Below are positions 33,318-46,466 of a stretch of DNA of 64,000 nt, in pieces (the first letter of the stretch is position 1; every line of letters starts with the position of its first letter). Below the pieces are notes generated by a model. The model worked only from the letters and a program-made list of their open reading frames with translations, had not been told where the DNA came from and did not search any database. The translations under genes and the position numbers were made by a program. Location: NCBI GenBank assembly GCA_964036155.1, contig OZ038423.1:63627249-63691248 (forward strand), in the 5' to 3' direction. Origin of the DNA: Diploscapter coronatus (lineage: Eukaryota > Nematoda > Chromadorea > Rhabditida > Rhabditidae).

Positions 33318-36300
33318 TCTGCTGTGTCACCAAAGTTTCTGAAAATTCAGCAATTACTAAGACAAGGAAACAGTTTCAATGTGAAAACGAATAAGTTGAG
33401 CGATTTTGCATTGATGATTCAATCATTTCAACAAGAATGAATCTCCAGAGAAACGAAATAACATGAGTTGGATCAAAAATCGCAAGACAATAAAAGTAAA
33501 AGAAATAAAATAGAGAGCATGCAATAAATGAACAGTGGGTGATTTTTGAACGATTTGATTTGATCAACACTGCAATCAAAAATTGCCGTTTGACAATGAA
33601 TCAAACGAAAATGATACTGAAAAAGAACTAACAATAAGTGTAAGAAGAAGAAATCGATAGTTTTGGAGGAGTGAATTATTGCGTAATGCACCAAGACAAC
33701 AACATTATTTTTGCCTGATGAATGAAGACAGAACAGAAAACCGAATAGATACAGGTCAAGGAAAGTACAGAAATGAGTAAAGATACAAATAGAAATGAAG
33801 AACAAACAGAATGAAACTAAGTATGGAGGAAATTCGATTGAAGTAGCCAAATCAACAACACTCTTCCCTATTTTGAAGGCCTTTCTTTGTCAGCAATTCA
33901 CAATATCGATTGAGAACTGGTGTGGCAGGAAAACGCCTCGCAAAAATACGCGCATTTCATAACTTCATAAATAATCTGCATGGGTTTTTGATTCATAGAA
34001 ACGAACTTCGATTTAGAAAATCGTACATTACAGCAAGAATTTCGAGAAAAATTTAGAAATATCATTTTGAATGAAAGAATTGTTGTTTCTCTCCTAAAAT
34101 GCTGATGCAACAATTCGAGAAGTGTACCATTAGGACGGTTTGATTTGCTCTTATCATCGTTTTGATGGCTCATTCGAAACCATCAACACTTTTCCTGAAA
34201 CCTTGAAGCAAGGCAATCAGGCCATTGGAAATTTCCAAGCAACTCGTTCAGTTTCTATGACTTTTCCCCTTGTCAAAATAAGGTGATTCTTGTCACCTCG
34301 AATGTAAAGATCGATTAGACTTTCGTATGCATTTCACATGAAATAGTACAGCTGCAGTTGAATAAATACATAATGCACGAGATGCGATAAATGCGCACTG
34401 CAGAAATTAGAAAGAAAATCTGAAATGTTGAATATAAACGATGAAAAATCACGAGGGTTTCACTTTACCTCGACTTCATTACAATTAAATCCAATTCTCA
34501 TGTTATTAAGATCTAGAAATCGAGTGGAATAAATATTAGGCAATTTTAAAAATCGAAATACACAAAGTTTAAGAGATTGAAATCGCACGTCATAATAATT
34601 TCCTAGACCTTTGTAATATCGTCAATTTGACTGTAAACTAAGTGATCATTTTAGCGCTTTTCAAATTGATTAATCATTTATATCAGTTCCTTTTCCAATT
34701 ACGGAGATTAACTTGCACGATTAAAATTTACAGTCAGTTTCAATAACTCATACAAATTAGTTAATGGTCCCTTTGCCATATTTCGATATTTCACTATTGC
34801 GTAAGCGAGTAAACATGTTGAAGCACTTCATATTTCATCAAATCCTCCTAACTTTTGACGTGCCTGTTATTTATTTTCCGTGGCAGTTGTCTGGGGATTT
34901 CCCTTTCCTCATTCTTTTACTCAAATCCATCACAGCCCAATCGATGGTTATGTTCAAAATCTTTCCCCCATCTCATTTCGCCCTGCTATTTTCTCTCGTA
35001 AACATTTCAATTCTCATTATTTCGTCTTTCCGTTCTTTCCATTTCAAATGTGAACAGCTCGAATTTCCAAGGGGAAAGGTCGCTGTGCGTTGTGTTGCGT
35101 GAGAGACGCGTTCAAAAGAATTCGCTCGAAACTCGAACAGCTTGATCTCGAAGAAAGGAAGGAGAAGAATAAGAGAAGGAATGGGAAAGGAGGTCGAAAG
35201 GCTTCGCTTATGAGCAAGCAAGTAAAAGGACGCAAATAGATCGAAGATTCAAACAAAAACGACAATACTCTAGTTTTTCAATGTTTGTTAAACATTACTT
35301 GTTTTTATTCTGATAAAACAAAATCATAAAATATCAGCTTTTTCTTCGCTGCTGTATCAACACATTCCATCGCAGAAAATGTCGAAAATCGATTGTTTTG
35401 ATAAAACTTTTATTGAACTCTCAACGACTGATAATACATTACATGCCGATAGAAAGGAGATATTTGAAAATCACCTTTTCGATACAAAGAACACTTTGAA
35501 AAGAGAATTGTAAATATTCAGGTGTTACAACTGAAACTTTACAATTGCCCCAAAAATATTCTTATCATCAAAACGTCTATTTCCAAAAAATCAAATCAAT
35601 CAGGCACGGGTCAACTATACAACTGTGATTATCACTTATCAATCAGAGATGATCAACATATCTCTAGATGACGGTAATGAGTTAAATTAAAGAAATAGTA
35701 TGATAATTTGTACACACTGATATCGAATAATAGTCATACAGACGAATGAATATTTGCAAGGTTTGAGAGTAGAGGGGATTGGTAACTGTCACACGCATAT
35801 CGATGAATGAGATGAGACATCGGAGAAGACTTGCAACTCAAGTCGCCTTTGAAAATGTGCTCCAACGGTAAACGTAAGAGTTGTCTAACGTTTAGCAATT
35901 GAACACATTTTAAAAGTGGATAATTTACGAATCTTCTTCGATGCGAGGATGAAGCCAAGGGGGATACAAGAACAGGGCAATTACCAATGCAGAAATACAA
36001 CGAATATCGCACGCAATGAGAGACAATCGGAGAAATGAATGAACCGTTTGTAGAATGACAGGGAAATAGGTGGATGAATAATGAAAATATAGGAAGCACA
36101 TACAGACACGTTTCAATTCGAGAGTAGAATAGAGAGTAAAGACATTTGAACTCGACAGTACTAGAAATAGTCATACGGTCATAGCACAGCGCTCACTCAT
36201 ACATCCTCCTTTCCTAAACGGATCAAACCAATTCATCTTCAATCAATTGTAATAGTTTGCTACTTTTTCTTTGGAGTATGATGAGTGCTCTCTATTTCCC

Positions 36301-38116
36301 TTTTAAAGTTTTCTTTGTGTTTCACAGTCATTACGTTTTCCATGTTTGTTAGCCTAAAAGTGAAGCCCGTTTTTCAGAATTATTGGGTGAGATGAGATAT
36401 AATTTAAATCAAAACGACGAAACGAAAACAATGAAATGAGAAAAAGCAAACCCAGCCGAGAATTAAAATGGAATATTGATTAATCAACTCATAACAAATC
36501 AAAAAATCAATAGTCAATAAGTTAAAGTTCAATCGGGTGGCTCGAGGAGATAAAGGAAAAGTCGTCAAAACATAAATCAGCCCGTATCTCGGCTAAATGA
36601 CATTGTCTTGAGAGATGGGGGAATTGTGATGATTGAGTTGTTGGCTTAGTCAGCAAACTTATCTTCCAGAGTAATATCTCGAAAAAAGTTGAAGTTTGAT
36701 GGCTATTACAATCGCAGCAGTACATAATAAAAAGCAAAAGCTAAAAGTGGGCGTTGTTGCACGATTTGAGAGAGGAAGTCGATCAAAATCTAGACACAAT
36801 TTTGTACCCATTGCAAAAATAAAGAAAGGAGAAAATAGGCTATGAAAATTGACTGAACACGACAAGAAACAACAATAAGAGGGACACAGAGAGAATCACA
36901 CGTCGAAAAGAAGGGAAGATAATGAATTTGACAGGAAATGGAAATGAGCCCGCTTGGTTAGGGAAGGAGAAGAAGCAAAGGACTGTGCACCAGAATGAGA
37001 ATGAGAATTACAACTGTTCCTGAATGAAGAGTAACGTTTTGGAAGGTCACAAGGATGTAAAGGGGAAGAGCAGCGGTGAGAATCATCAACCGTAGTGTCG
37101 TCCAAATCACGCCACAACTTCCAAGTAGAAGTCATAGAATAATCCGACGACAGGAATGATCCGACTTGAATTGGAATAATGGCAGTAAAAAGGCAGAACA
37201 GTTGATGATGAACACAGACGCATCACGCTCAAAGTGATGTCAATCACGACGGGGTGGAGACATGAATAGGGCTTATGTCAAGTATCGCTACAAGAAGCAT
37301 CCCTATCGATCTCTCTTCTAAACACTCGTATTGGGGTAAATTGTATGAATAGACGAAAGGTTGCACCTGATCGTAAAAATGCACGAGCAAACCCAGCAAA
37401 GTTTACGAGAAGGTGGTTCATTATTAAATACAACAAAATTAAGGACATAGTTTCGAATTGAAATGGAACCTCGTTTCAGAAATAAGAGATAACGTTTAGG
37501 ATGTAGGCGGTGTTTGCAGACACATAGACATCGATTAAAAGCTACGACTCGATTATACTCGGATTTGGGAGGGTCGAAACGGAGACCTCATAGGGGTCTG
37601 ATTCTCATAATCTAAGCATATAACTATGTACAGTAATCCACAAATAGATTTCTGTCTTCTGTCTATACAACAAAATGTCTAGGAGATAAATTAGAACTAC
37701 AGCTCAACTCAAGAAAAACTTACAGACTTGATCTAGGGGGTGATTTTTTCATTTGGAAAAAATGTCAGCAAGAGGAGATTGTTTGCGAGCAACGATTTGC
37801 ACATGAAATGTGTGTGATGATTAGGGTATGTAGATCACATGTGGATTGTGGGTTGGCGATTCGAGGGATTAAATAAACTCGTTTTAGATTAAGGGAAATG
37901 GAACCGAAGTCTCTCGAGCAAGTGGTTGAATTGAATTGAATGGAATGGGGTTCTATCAACTCTTTAATTAAGATTGGTGTGACTCAATCACTCGCTCGTA
38001 GTCTGGATGTTATAATGCAATGCGTGGCGTGGATATGAGAAGATCTTACAGCAGTGACAATTGACCTGTGGATGTAGTCCGACCAGTCAGCCTCACCCTC
38101 CCTGTCTCGATCGCGA
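33318..38116. other. Noncoding region between copy B and the SERTA gene
   Basis: About 4.8 kb without a supported exon. Long open frames here (for example 34764-35102 + and 33898-34173 -) lack family motifs, acceptor/donor partners and coding-like third positions. The part next to 38116 is presumably the 3' UTR of the SERTA gene. The part next to 33318 is upstream of SCCPDH copy B and may hold its promoter. Confidence 0.55.
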
Positions 38117-41100
38117 CTATGCCTGACTGAGGAGTTGGGAGGGGAACAGATGGCTGAGTTCGAAGTGACCCCAAGTGGCTGGAGAGCCACCTCCCAATAG
38201 GGGGTCTTCCGCATTCACAGTATCCACACTCGTCCACAAAGATGTCGATCTTCCAGTTGGCCACGCAGCGTGTCTTCCGCCAGGCACAGAGGGCACACAG
38301 CCAGTTGCAGTTGCATTTCCTTGTTCGAGGAACATCGGATCGTTGTCCGTCCATTTAGAACGATACGTCGGCTTCTGAAATATCAGTGGTTATTTCTCTT
38401 TTGAAATATTTTTAAAAAATGATCGGTATACTTTTGATACTTGCTACAAAACACAATATCTCACTCATTCCCAAAGATAGATATTCCCTTTTCAAAGTGC
38501 TCATAGATAGCTGTTTACAAGTTGTTTTCTTTTGAAACCCATCACAGGGTTAGTTTAGTTTAGTCCCTTAGATTAAACATTTTACAATTCATGATTACAA
38601 ATATACAATCTGTCTGTTTGTTAGTTGTCAATCGTTATCTCCTCTTCACTCTATTTTTTGCCTGGTTTAATTTCTCGATACGAGGAGTACAGCTCGATTC
38701 TCGTTATCTAGCAGAGTCTTCACCTCCACTCACCCACTCTTTCACTCTTCCACTCGATAGCCAACCAACTTTTTCGTTCCCTTCTCCTCTTCCCGAGTGA
38801 ATGTCAGTCAGAGTGGAGCGGCGAAGGAACTACCGATAAGACAAGACTAATGACAGGGAAAAGGAATGAAAGGGAAGATGAGAAAAGATAAGCAGAGGAA
38901 GAGTCTATTTCGCAGAATCGGCAAGAACCATTGTCCGGCAAGAGAATGCACAGATGGACAGAATATATCTACCTTATCACTCAATCGCTCTGACGCCAAT
39001 CCATAAAAAGTCTTAGAAGTATCAGTCAGCTGATGGAAAAAAACAAGTCCGAAAAAATTTGAAGACCATCCTTTTATTATCGCCAAAATGTCTTATCAGA
39101 TTAATTTCATGGCTTCACTTTACAAAAATGGCATCAATTTAGTGGAGTCATAAAAATTTCCCTGGCTATCCTCTTCCAGATAGCGGTTGCAAAACTGGAC
39201 ATTTACATAATCGCAACCCATCACATGTTTTATGTTCTATTCCGAAAGAATGGTCCACTATCTTTCCCCCTATTCTATTTCCACCATTTCTATCCTCGAC
39301 TCTATTCTTTTCCTTTTCTTCGAATCTGCCGCCCCCACACGTCATTTTGCCTTCTTCTCGCATTATTTCTGCTAGGCCTCGACCTCTATGGCCACAAAAA
39401 AGATCCCTTTTCTATCCTCCCCCCTCGCTTCTCTGCCTGCATGCTCTCTCACTCCCCTCTGACTTCTCTGCACCCTCTCACTCTCTAGACAACAATGACG
39501 CAGGTCATGTGCCGTTCTATAAAGACGAACAAGAGAAATAGAAATTAGATGAGATAGAACTGAAAAAGCGGAGCACTCGGAGAAACCATAAAAATATCCC
39601 GTGATAGGAGAAAATGAGAGAGGCGAAAGAGATGGCAGTCAGACAGACAGACAAACAGAGACCAGGGCAGGCAGAACTAAACGGGCCGAGTGCAGAGAGG
39701 CAGGCAGGCCAGAAAGGCCGAAAAAATTGCCAAGCCGCGAAAAGGAGGAGAAGGGAAAAAAGAGGGTAGCCAGATATGAAACAGGCAGGGATGGAGGAGA
39801 AAATAGAGAAAAGAAGAGCAAAGAGCGATGGCGAAGCCGCAATCTATATTTACCGATTCGGAATCGGAAAAAGGGATAGAAAAAAGAGGGAGAGAAGGGA
39901 CAGGACTGTAGAGAGACGAAAAAAGCGCCCCCCACTCTCTGGGAATAAATTGGAATGAATGGAAAGTGTGAATTACGGTTATAGATCATTGAGTTAGGCG
40001 AGAAAAATACTTACATTAAGAGACTCGAAAACATCGAACATAGAATCGGAGATGGGCTGCAGCTGGTCGGCAGCACCCCAGCCAGACATCTGATTGCTGG
40101 AGGGAAGAGGGCACAGACAGTCGATCTCCATGTCCATGGCCTCCATCGGCTCGTCCTCGACGGCAGAGGGGGGAGCCAAGTGCCATGACGAGGTGAGCAG
40201 CACGTCCTCGTCCTCCATCGAATCCGCCGAGTCCATCAGACTGCAGAACACGTCCTCATCGTCAAGCAAATCGAGGTCTTTCTGAAAGAAGACCATTAAA
40301 AACGCTGTAGAAGTGGCATAATTTTTCTTGCGTTCCATTTGGCAAAATCAGTCAAAATTTGAAGAAATGTGCAAATGCAAAGATACTACGATTGTCTGTA
40401 GTAAAAATGAGAATTGAAAGACGATACATTGTTAGACTAGAAATGATGGGAATTGGTGCAACTCTCACCTGAATCTGCTTGATAGTCTCGTAGACAAGCA
40501 GATGCTTGCGGAGAGGCAGATTGGGTTGACGGAGTTTGATGAGGGAAGTCTCCAACAGCTGACGACGCTGGGCTCGCTCGGCTTCGCGCTCGGCAGATGA
40601 ACGGGACGATGAGCTGAAGATGATGCGATCATGACTGAGCTGCCGAAGGAAGGACAAACCTCGACTTGGTGGAAGAAATGCTTTCCCACGAATTAGAAAG
40701 CGGCGATGAAAAGAGCTGTTCCACCGGAGAAGTCGAACGGACGCCTGTCGATCTGCAAAATATTGGCTGATTGAAGAAAATTGTGATTTGTATAAGCTTT
40801 TCTTCTTCGTGCTATCTTTCAGTAAAGAGGGCGACAAATACAACAGTCTGTATGTATGATTCATCCATTCATTTTTTGATTTACTGTCTGTTTCCCCCTT
40901 CACGCAGAGAAGCTTCTAGAAAGAAAGAGGGAAAGGAGGAAGGGGACTACGATGAATGGGGATGTTTACGTGCGCGATGCAGTTGCCCGCGTTGCGCTTC
41001 ACGCGTCCTGTCTCTTCTCCCTTCTCTTTCTTTCTCTCTCTCTCTCATGTCCTTTCCTCCCCTCTCCTCTTCTCTTCCCCACTTCGTACACTCTCAAATT

Positions 41101-41589
41101 CAGCACTCTCCCAATGCAAAGAAAATATCGTACAAACTGATTCTTTAATAGTGATTCTCGAAATGAAACAATCAGAATGCGTATCAGTATCAGATACGGT
41201 ATTTAGAGATGATTCGATTATCTCACAGCTCAAACTACAACACATTAGAGGGACAACCCAACCACAATCAGTGTCAGAATTATTGTCGGTGAAAACAAGC
41301 GTGAAGCGCGAATCAGTAAATCAGGTTTTTGCTTGTACTGATTTCTGTATGCGAGTGTGAAGGAGATGTTCTATACAAAAATACTCTAGTTGAAAATTTA
41401 AAAAGAAACCAACCTTATAGGAAGGGGTTGCGTGGTTTGGGCGAAAAGCCCCAGAGATGGTTGCTCGTTTAGGTTCTCGATGATGGAATCCGACAAGTCT
41501 GAGGATGAGTGAAATTGATGATTGGCATCGGGCAGGGAAGTCAGAGAAGTGGATGACGTTGTACAGGAAGGAGGACGAAAGTAGACCAT
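38117..41589 (-). CDS. SERTA-domain protein (SERTAD/CDCA4/Taranis-like)
   Basis: Five exons on the minus strand: 41414-41589, 40660-40752, 40469-40613, 40015-40281, 38117-38374; 312 residues in the spliced frame. Exon 3 encodes the SERTA motif: RRQLLETSLIKLRQ followed by PLRKHLLVYETIKQIQ, preceded by a basic-acidic SAEREAERAQ helix. The family consists of nuclear transcriptional co-regulators linked to E2F/cell-cycle control. Exon 4 is strongly acidic (DLDLLDDEDVF, DSADSMEDEDVL), like an activation region, and ends DSMFDVFESLN. N-terminal exons are Ser/Thr/Pro-rich. The last exon is ambiguous: the in-frame reading ends LFPSQLLSQA, but an overlapping frame has stronger GC-ending codons and is Cys-rich (see findings). 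The start at 41589 is the first ATG of the open frame. A minus-strand TATA box lies 1.4 kb upstream at 43013. Confidence 0.8.
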
Positions 41590-43012
41590 TGCAAAGGAAG
41601 GGAAGAGGATGAGGAGATACTGCCCGTAGCTGGATTAGAACTAGCAAGAAGACCCGCACTAGTAGAGGATAGAATGGTGGATGAATACTCTGAAATGAAG
41701 CGCATTAGGCGGATGAAGGGGAAGAATAGAAACACGACAGGTATAAATAGATACGAAGAGAGGGAAGAGGGAGACAGGGAGACGTCAATAAGCAACAGGG
41801 CAATGGCCCGTCAATCACATGACCAGAGTCCAAGGCAGAAGGCCTCAGTCAATGGCAAAGCAAGGCCAGCCCCAGCCACTCAAGCTGACTGACTGGCTGT
41901 TTACACAGATTTATGCAGAAATTAAAAATTCTGAAGGACATCCGAGAAGAGAAAATTCGACGATAGCATTTTAGATTTGATTTCAAAATGAATATTCATT
42001 TGATTGCGTAGATTTTCATAATCAACCAGGCGATGAAATATTCAGAGGAATTCGAGAAAAAGATTTCGTTGATTCGAAATGAATTATGCCCGTTTTATGA
42101 TCGAGGAATTTATACGGCAGAACTAATAGAAGTATGGAAATGTGATGGAAGGGAGGAAAGACGCATGAAGTGGAAAGTGGAATGGAAAAGTGGGAATGCG
42201 AATGCAATTGACATTTTGCACTGCGCTGATGCACTGAAACGTCGTGAGGAGTTGCCCTAAATTGGCCCGCTGCTTCTCGGCTTCCCACACGGCGAAAAAT
42301 TTCCGCTTATAATTGTCAAGAAAGTGTCCAGGAAATTGATACTTTAATTGCGCTCGACGACTCGAAAATGTCACTGCGTTTCGCCTACGAAACTGCAATT
42401 TTCCCGAGATCGTTCAGTCTAGCTTCGGGACTAAATTGAACAAAAATAAGATTAGAAAATTGCTGAATGATTTAGTTGGGGACGCGAGACGTCACAGATT
42501 CAATTTAGACTCAGTTTCAAAATAGTGCAAGAATTTTCTTCAAAATAATGGCATTTTCTAGAGTGAAAGGGCGACTGATAACGACAGTAAAACGGTGGGA
42601 GCGACATGGTAGAGCGTGAGTAATAAATAAAGGGTTACAACCGACATGAAAATGTAAAAAATAATGCAAAAATAAAAATATAAAATGCAGGGGAAGGGTG
42701 GAAACGAGGCGATGCAGCGATGCGAAGGCGAAAGAAGAAGAATGGGGCTGGAATAGAGGAAGGGAGAAGGAGAGGGAGAGAGAAGAGAAAGAGTGGAGGG
42801 GGAAAGAAGAGGGAGGGAATGAGAGACACTGCAAGCGAGGAGAGGGGTAAAGAAAGGGAATAAAAATAGGGAAGAGGAGTAGAGAAGGGTAAATTGATGA
42901 GAGACCATGGAAATTGAAGAGGAAAAGAAAGAAGCTGACTATAAAACTGGCTTTCCTCTCTTTGCTAGGCCTGGGCCTATTCACTGACTGAAAGACTGCG
43001 AGGAGGCCCCCC

Positions 43013-43018
43013 TTTATA
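43013..43018 (-). promoter_or_regulatory. TATA box on the minus strand, likely SERTA promoter
   Basis: Read on the minus strand the sequence is AATATAAAGGGGGGCC, with a GC-rich stretch directly downstream. It is in the right orientation for transcription of the SERTA gene, whose ATG lies 1.4 kb further on; a 5' UTR exon and intron would then be needed. Confidence 0.45.
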
Positions 43019-43871
43019 TTTTCCCACATTTCTGCTTCTCTAGATTTCTCACGACAAAGATCGATCAATGCAAGTGAAATAGTACACATTGTGCAGAGGG
43101 GGCAGAGAAATCGAATAGCAGCTGGGCCCATTTTACAAACCAGTGACTACAGAAATCGATTGATTCTTCATCATTTCTTGACGAGTGTTAGATTTTGAAA
43201 GCACTACTACTACGCAAGATGATGTCATTCGAACATTCTAGTCAACAATTATCGCTTATCCGAGAAATATCTCGCTTTCTTCCATAGGATAACGATTAGA
43301 CTCACTTTTTCGAGCCATCTCTAGAAGAAAGAGGACTTCGTAGAGAATTTTAATGCGTGAAATTAACGATAGAGATCCGCTATCTCACGAAATCTAACGG
43401 ATCCCCCTTTGCATGAAAGAATGAGTATGCAGGGAAAAAGATAATTAAATCCGCTAATCGGATGCATTAATCTGAAGACTACTAAATATCTAATCTGATG
43501 CAAATAAAATAAAAAGTCGCCAAGTGCTACACATAAATGTGCTGAATCTGTTTGAACTAGGTAGCGAGTCATCCTTTATAAACTCAACTAGCGTTGCCTG
43601 GCTTATTTGACATTTGAACGGTTATAGTTTTGAAAGTTGTCGTTTGATTGACAGTTAATTTCTGATTATTGCATTAAGATTCGCAATTGGCAGGTCTATT
43701 TTCAAAGGAAAGAATGATCAAAGTGAAACGCGAATTGATTGAAACAGAAACAGAAAGAAGGGAATGATTCGCAGTTAATTTGATGTGAACACTTGGAAAG
43801 TGTGACAGAAATGGGAATGGAAAGTGGATGAGGGAGTGGGATATCGATTTGAGAGATCGGCTAGGAGGGGC

Positions 43872-43895
43872 TTAGTTAGTTAGTTAGTTAGTTAG
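43872..43895. repeat. (TTAG)6 microsatellite
   Basis: Six perfect TTAG units. It lacks the GC of the nematode telomere repeat TTAGGC, so it is not telomeric. Confidence 0.95.
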
Positions 43896-45432
43896 GAATG
43901 GAATGGAATATGAGGGAAACCTGATTGGATACGCCACTCACTGCAAGCTGTGATGCATCTGAAGGTGTCAGAAAAAAGATGGGTAATTGATGGAAATGAT
44001 AATCGAACATGAAGGAGAAAAGGGGGAGATGAGGTCTCAATGACCAATACAGTCATTCAGTCATCTGCGCCTCTCTCGATCCGATATCCCATCCGATTAG
44101 AGGACAAAGAGGCGAAGATTTGCGAAGTTCACTCAGAAACGAGGAAATCTTTCGGGTCTTCGATTGAGTGAAACCAGTTTTTATGGTTTTTCGTTGTAGG
44201 AATTAAATGTTCTATATCGAAATGTCGGGTTTTATGTGGAGGAACGCAGTTTGAACCGAGCTGAAAGAATTCGGATAGATGAAATATCTCGACCAAAATT
44301 CATAATGTTTTTGACAGAATTTGAAAGAATTGAGACAAGTGCGGTGGTTTATATAGAAACTGTGTAGGATATTAATATATTCAGGAGGGCGGAGTCTATC
44401 TTCTCGCGAGAGGAGAGAAACGTTTAGGCTGGTTGATACGAATACGATGAAAATGAGAAATGGGAGTGAGAAGAGAGCGAAAACACGTGAGATACGTGGA
44501 AGAGGCCTGAATTGCTTTGTTTTAGTTCGGGCCGGGCCTATTTTCTCCTCCTTTAGCCCTTCAACCTATTCATCTCCACAAAGTCATGCATTTGCTAAGA
44601 AAACTAGAGCGTCTGGGTCGGCGTTTCTACAGTTTTTTCTTCATATCCTTCTATTTCTATTTTCTTCGAGTTTTTCGAAAACAACATCTGCTGACTTTAC
44701 GGACTACGCAAATGGGCAGAGAAAATTCTCGTCTCGAGAAATGGAAGGAGATATCATATGTCGGGCTATTTTTTATGCATACGCAACAATTATGCATGAC
44801 TAAACAAGTCACTTGATCGGTAAACTTAATTACATCGAAATAAACTTCCAGCTAGAAGAAAACAAACTGAAGGATAAAATATATCTGCATTCGAATGAGA
44901 TATATGCACATAAATGCATATTGCATATGAACATGTGAATATGTTAATGTTAATGATATTCGAGGGGCATATTCACACATTCAGCACTCTGCGAAAAATG
45001 AATTGCGTAGAAACAAAAGAACGAAACAATAAGAAGAGGGGCAATGAAGCAATCAACTGAATGAGTGAGTTAGAATGAGGAAAGAAGAAAAGAAGAAGAA
45101 GAAATAGAAGAATTGGGAAAATGAAAACAGAAAACATTACAGTAGACTGTACAGAGGAAGGGAGAAAAATTTTCTGCAAACAATTTGCGAGTTGAGAATC
45201 GCGAATTTACGTCGTAAGGTCGTCGCTTTTCCTTCACTAAGAATCGACTTCAATTTTCTGACCTTCGCGATTAAAAACCGACCTATTCGATTCAATTCCT
45301 TGAACGAGTGGGTCGTTTTTAGAATGAATCGAATGGAGAATTGAATAACGTATTCATTCAAGGCCACACTTATTGAGGGAAGCCTCGTAATTGTTGTTGA
45401 TTCTGAGTTAGAGGGAAGATCATTTCACCGAC

Positions 45433-45454
45433 TTTTTTTTTTTTTTTTTTTTTT
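45433..45454. repeat. T22 homopolymer
   Basis: Uninterrupted run of 22 T, followed by AAATTT. Confidence 0.95.
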
Positions 45455-46004
45455 AAATTTGAGAATGCATCACTTCCTCACAACTAGATTCTTTTCCCGA
45501 TGATTTGACAAAATTTTGTCGATTTATGAAAAGTGAACTCAATTTGTCTCTTGTCGATATTATAATTAGATGCGAAAAGATCAAATTCTCTTCAATCAAT
45601 CGGCATTCTTGTCATATTTCCCATTTGGAATTTAAAATCCTGTATATTCAAATGTAGTCGGAGGTTGATCTTCGTTTTCGAAGTTTCAATTTTTAGTCCT
45701 TGAATAACCCTGATTACTTTTTGGAATGAAGATCAGCCTTACCATGAGTGATGGATGCTTGTATCTATTCTTAAATTGTATCAGCTCAATATTTAGCCGT
45801 AATTAGAATCGAAATGGTTGATTATTTAAAAATATCAACACAATAATATCTTTAATTTTGATATTTAATTTCAAGAAATGATAATAAACGAAGACCGACT
45901 TTGTTTCGTTTTTATTATATGCCAAAATATCTCGGATATTCACATAAATCATACAGAACTAAAAATGGCAAGTCCGAATTAGGGAGCCATCAATAATTCC
46001 ACGC

Positions 46005-46400
46005 AAACCAAGGACGACAACATGTTATTCCTGGCAATGCATTTATTCCTGCATTCCCGATTTAGCTGCTGTTCTATTATGCGAATGCGAATGTGGCTGT
46101 GGGCGGCCGCAATCTGGCCCGCAGGCCGAACGACCAATTAGCATAGAGATATAAATCTCCTAGCCTCCACTCTGCTTTATGTTTATGGCTCAGCTCTCCT
46201 CTTCTTCATTAGCCTCTTCCATTTCATTCCCAGCCTCACCCCCATATGCAGTAATTTGCTCGCTTGACGTCAGCAGCTCCCCTCACGCCCATTTTCGGCC
46301 CGCCAAATGAAAAGTGCGGGAAATATTTATGAGCTCGTTCCGAGAATTCCCATGGCATATACTTTATTGCAAATGCAAAAATAACAACATAAATATCGAA
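46005..46400. promoter_or_regulatory. Candidate regulatory block with a CRE palindrome
   Basis: GC-richer than its surroundings and free of an exon. It contains the full cAMP-response palindrome TGACGTCA at 46265-46272, TTTTCGGCCCGCCAAA (E2F-like) near 46292 and GCAAATGCAAA (octamer-like) near 46379. A minus-strand AATAAA at 46373-46378 lies about 90 nt past the stop of the sterol reductase gene, so the right end overlaps that gene's 3' UTR. Confidence 0.35.
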
Positions 46401-46466
46401 AAACTCTAATGGGCTATGTTTTGAACTGATTCGTTGAGAATGACTCATTTCGTTGCGAAGTCGAAT

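Larger units (their letters stand above)
41590..46466. other. Long upstream/regulatory region of the SERTA gene
   Basis: About 4.9 kb with no convincing exon. It contains purine-rich low-complexity stretches, a TATA box on the minus strand, simple repeats, and a relatively GC-rich block near 46000-46400 with recognisable factor-site-like sequences. The small open frame at 42033-42260 (+) has no splice or family support. Confidence 0.5.

Noticed and set aside
34764..35102. 112-codon hydrophobic frame, and a 91-codon frame at 33898-34173
   Set aside because: No signal, family motif or splice structure; third-position composition matches the AT-rich background.
39601..39989. Charged open frames on both strands
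   Set aside because: They are readings of an A/G-rich repeat-like tract inside a SERTA intron; neither strand has splice support.
42517..43131. 204-codon open frame on the minus strand
   Set aside because: It is a long Phe/Ser/Leu/Pro low-complexity reading of a purine-rich tract, has no family motif or splice partner and covers the SERTA promoter TATA box.
43872..43895. Telomere-like TTAG repeats
   Set aside because: Units are TTAG, not TTAGGC, and only six are present; an ordinary microsatellite.
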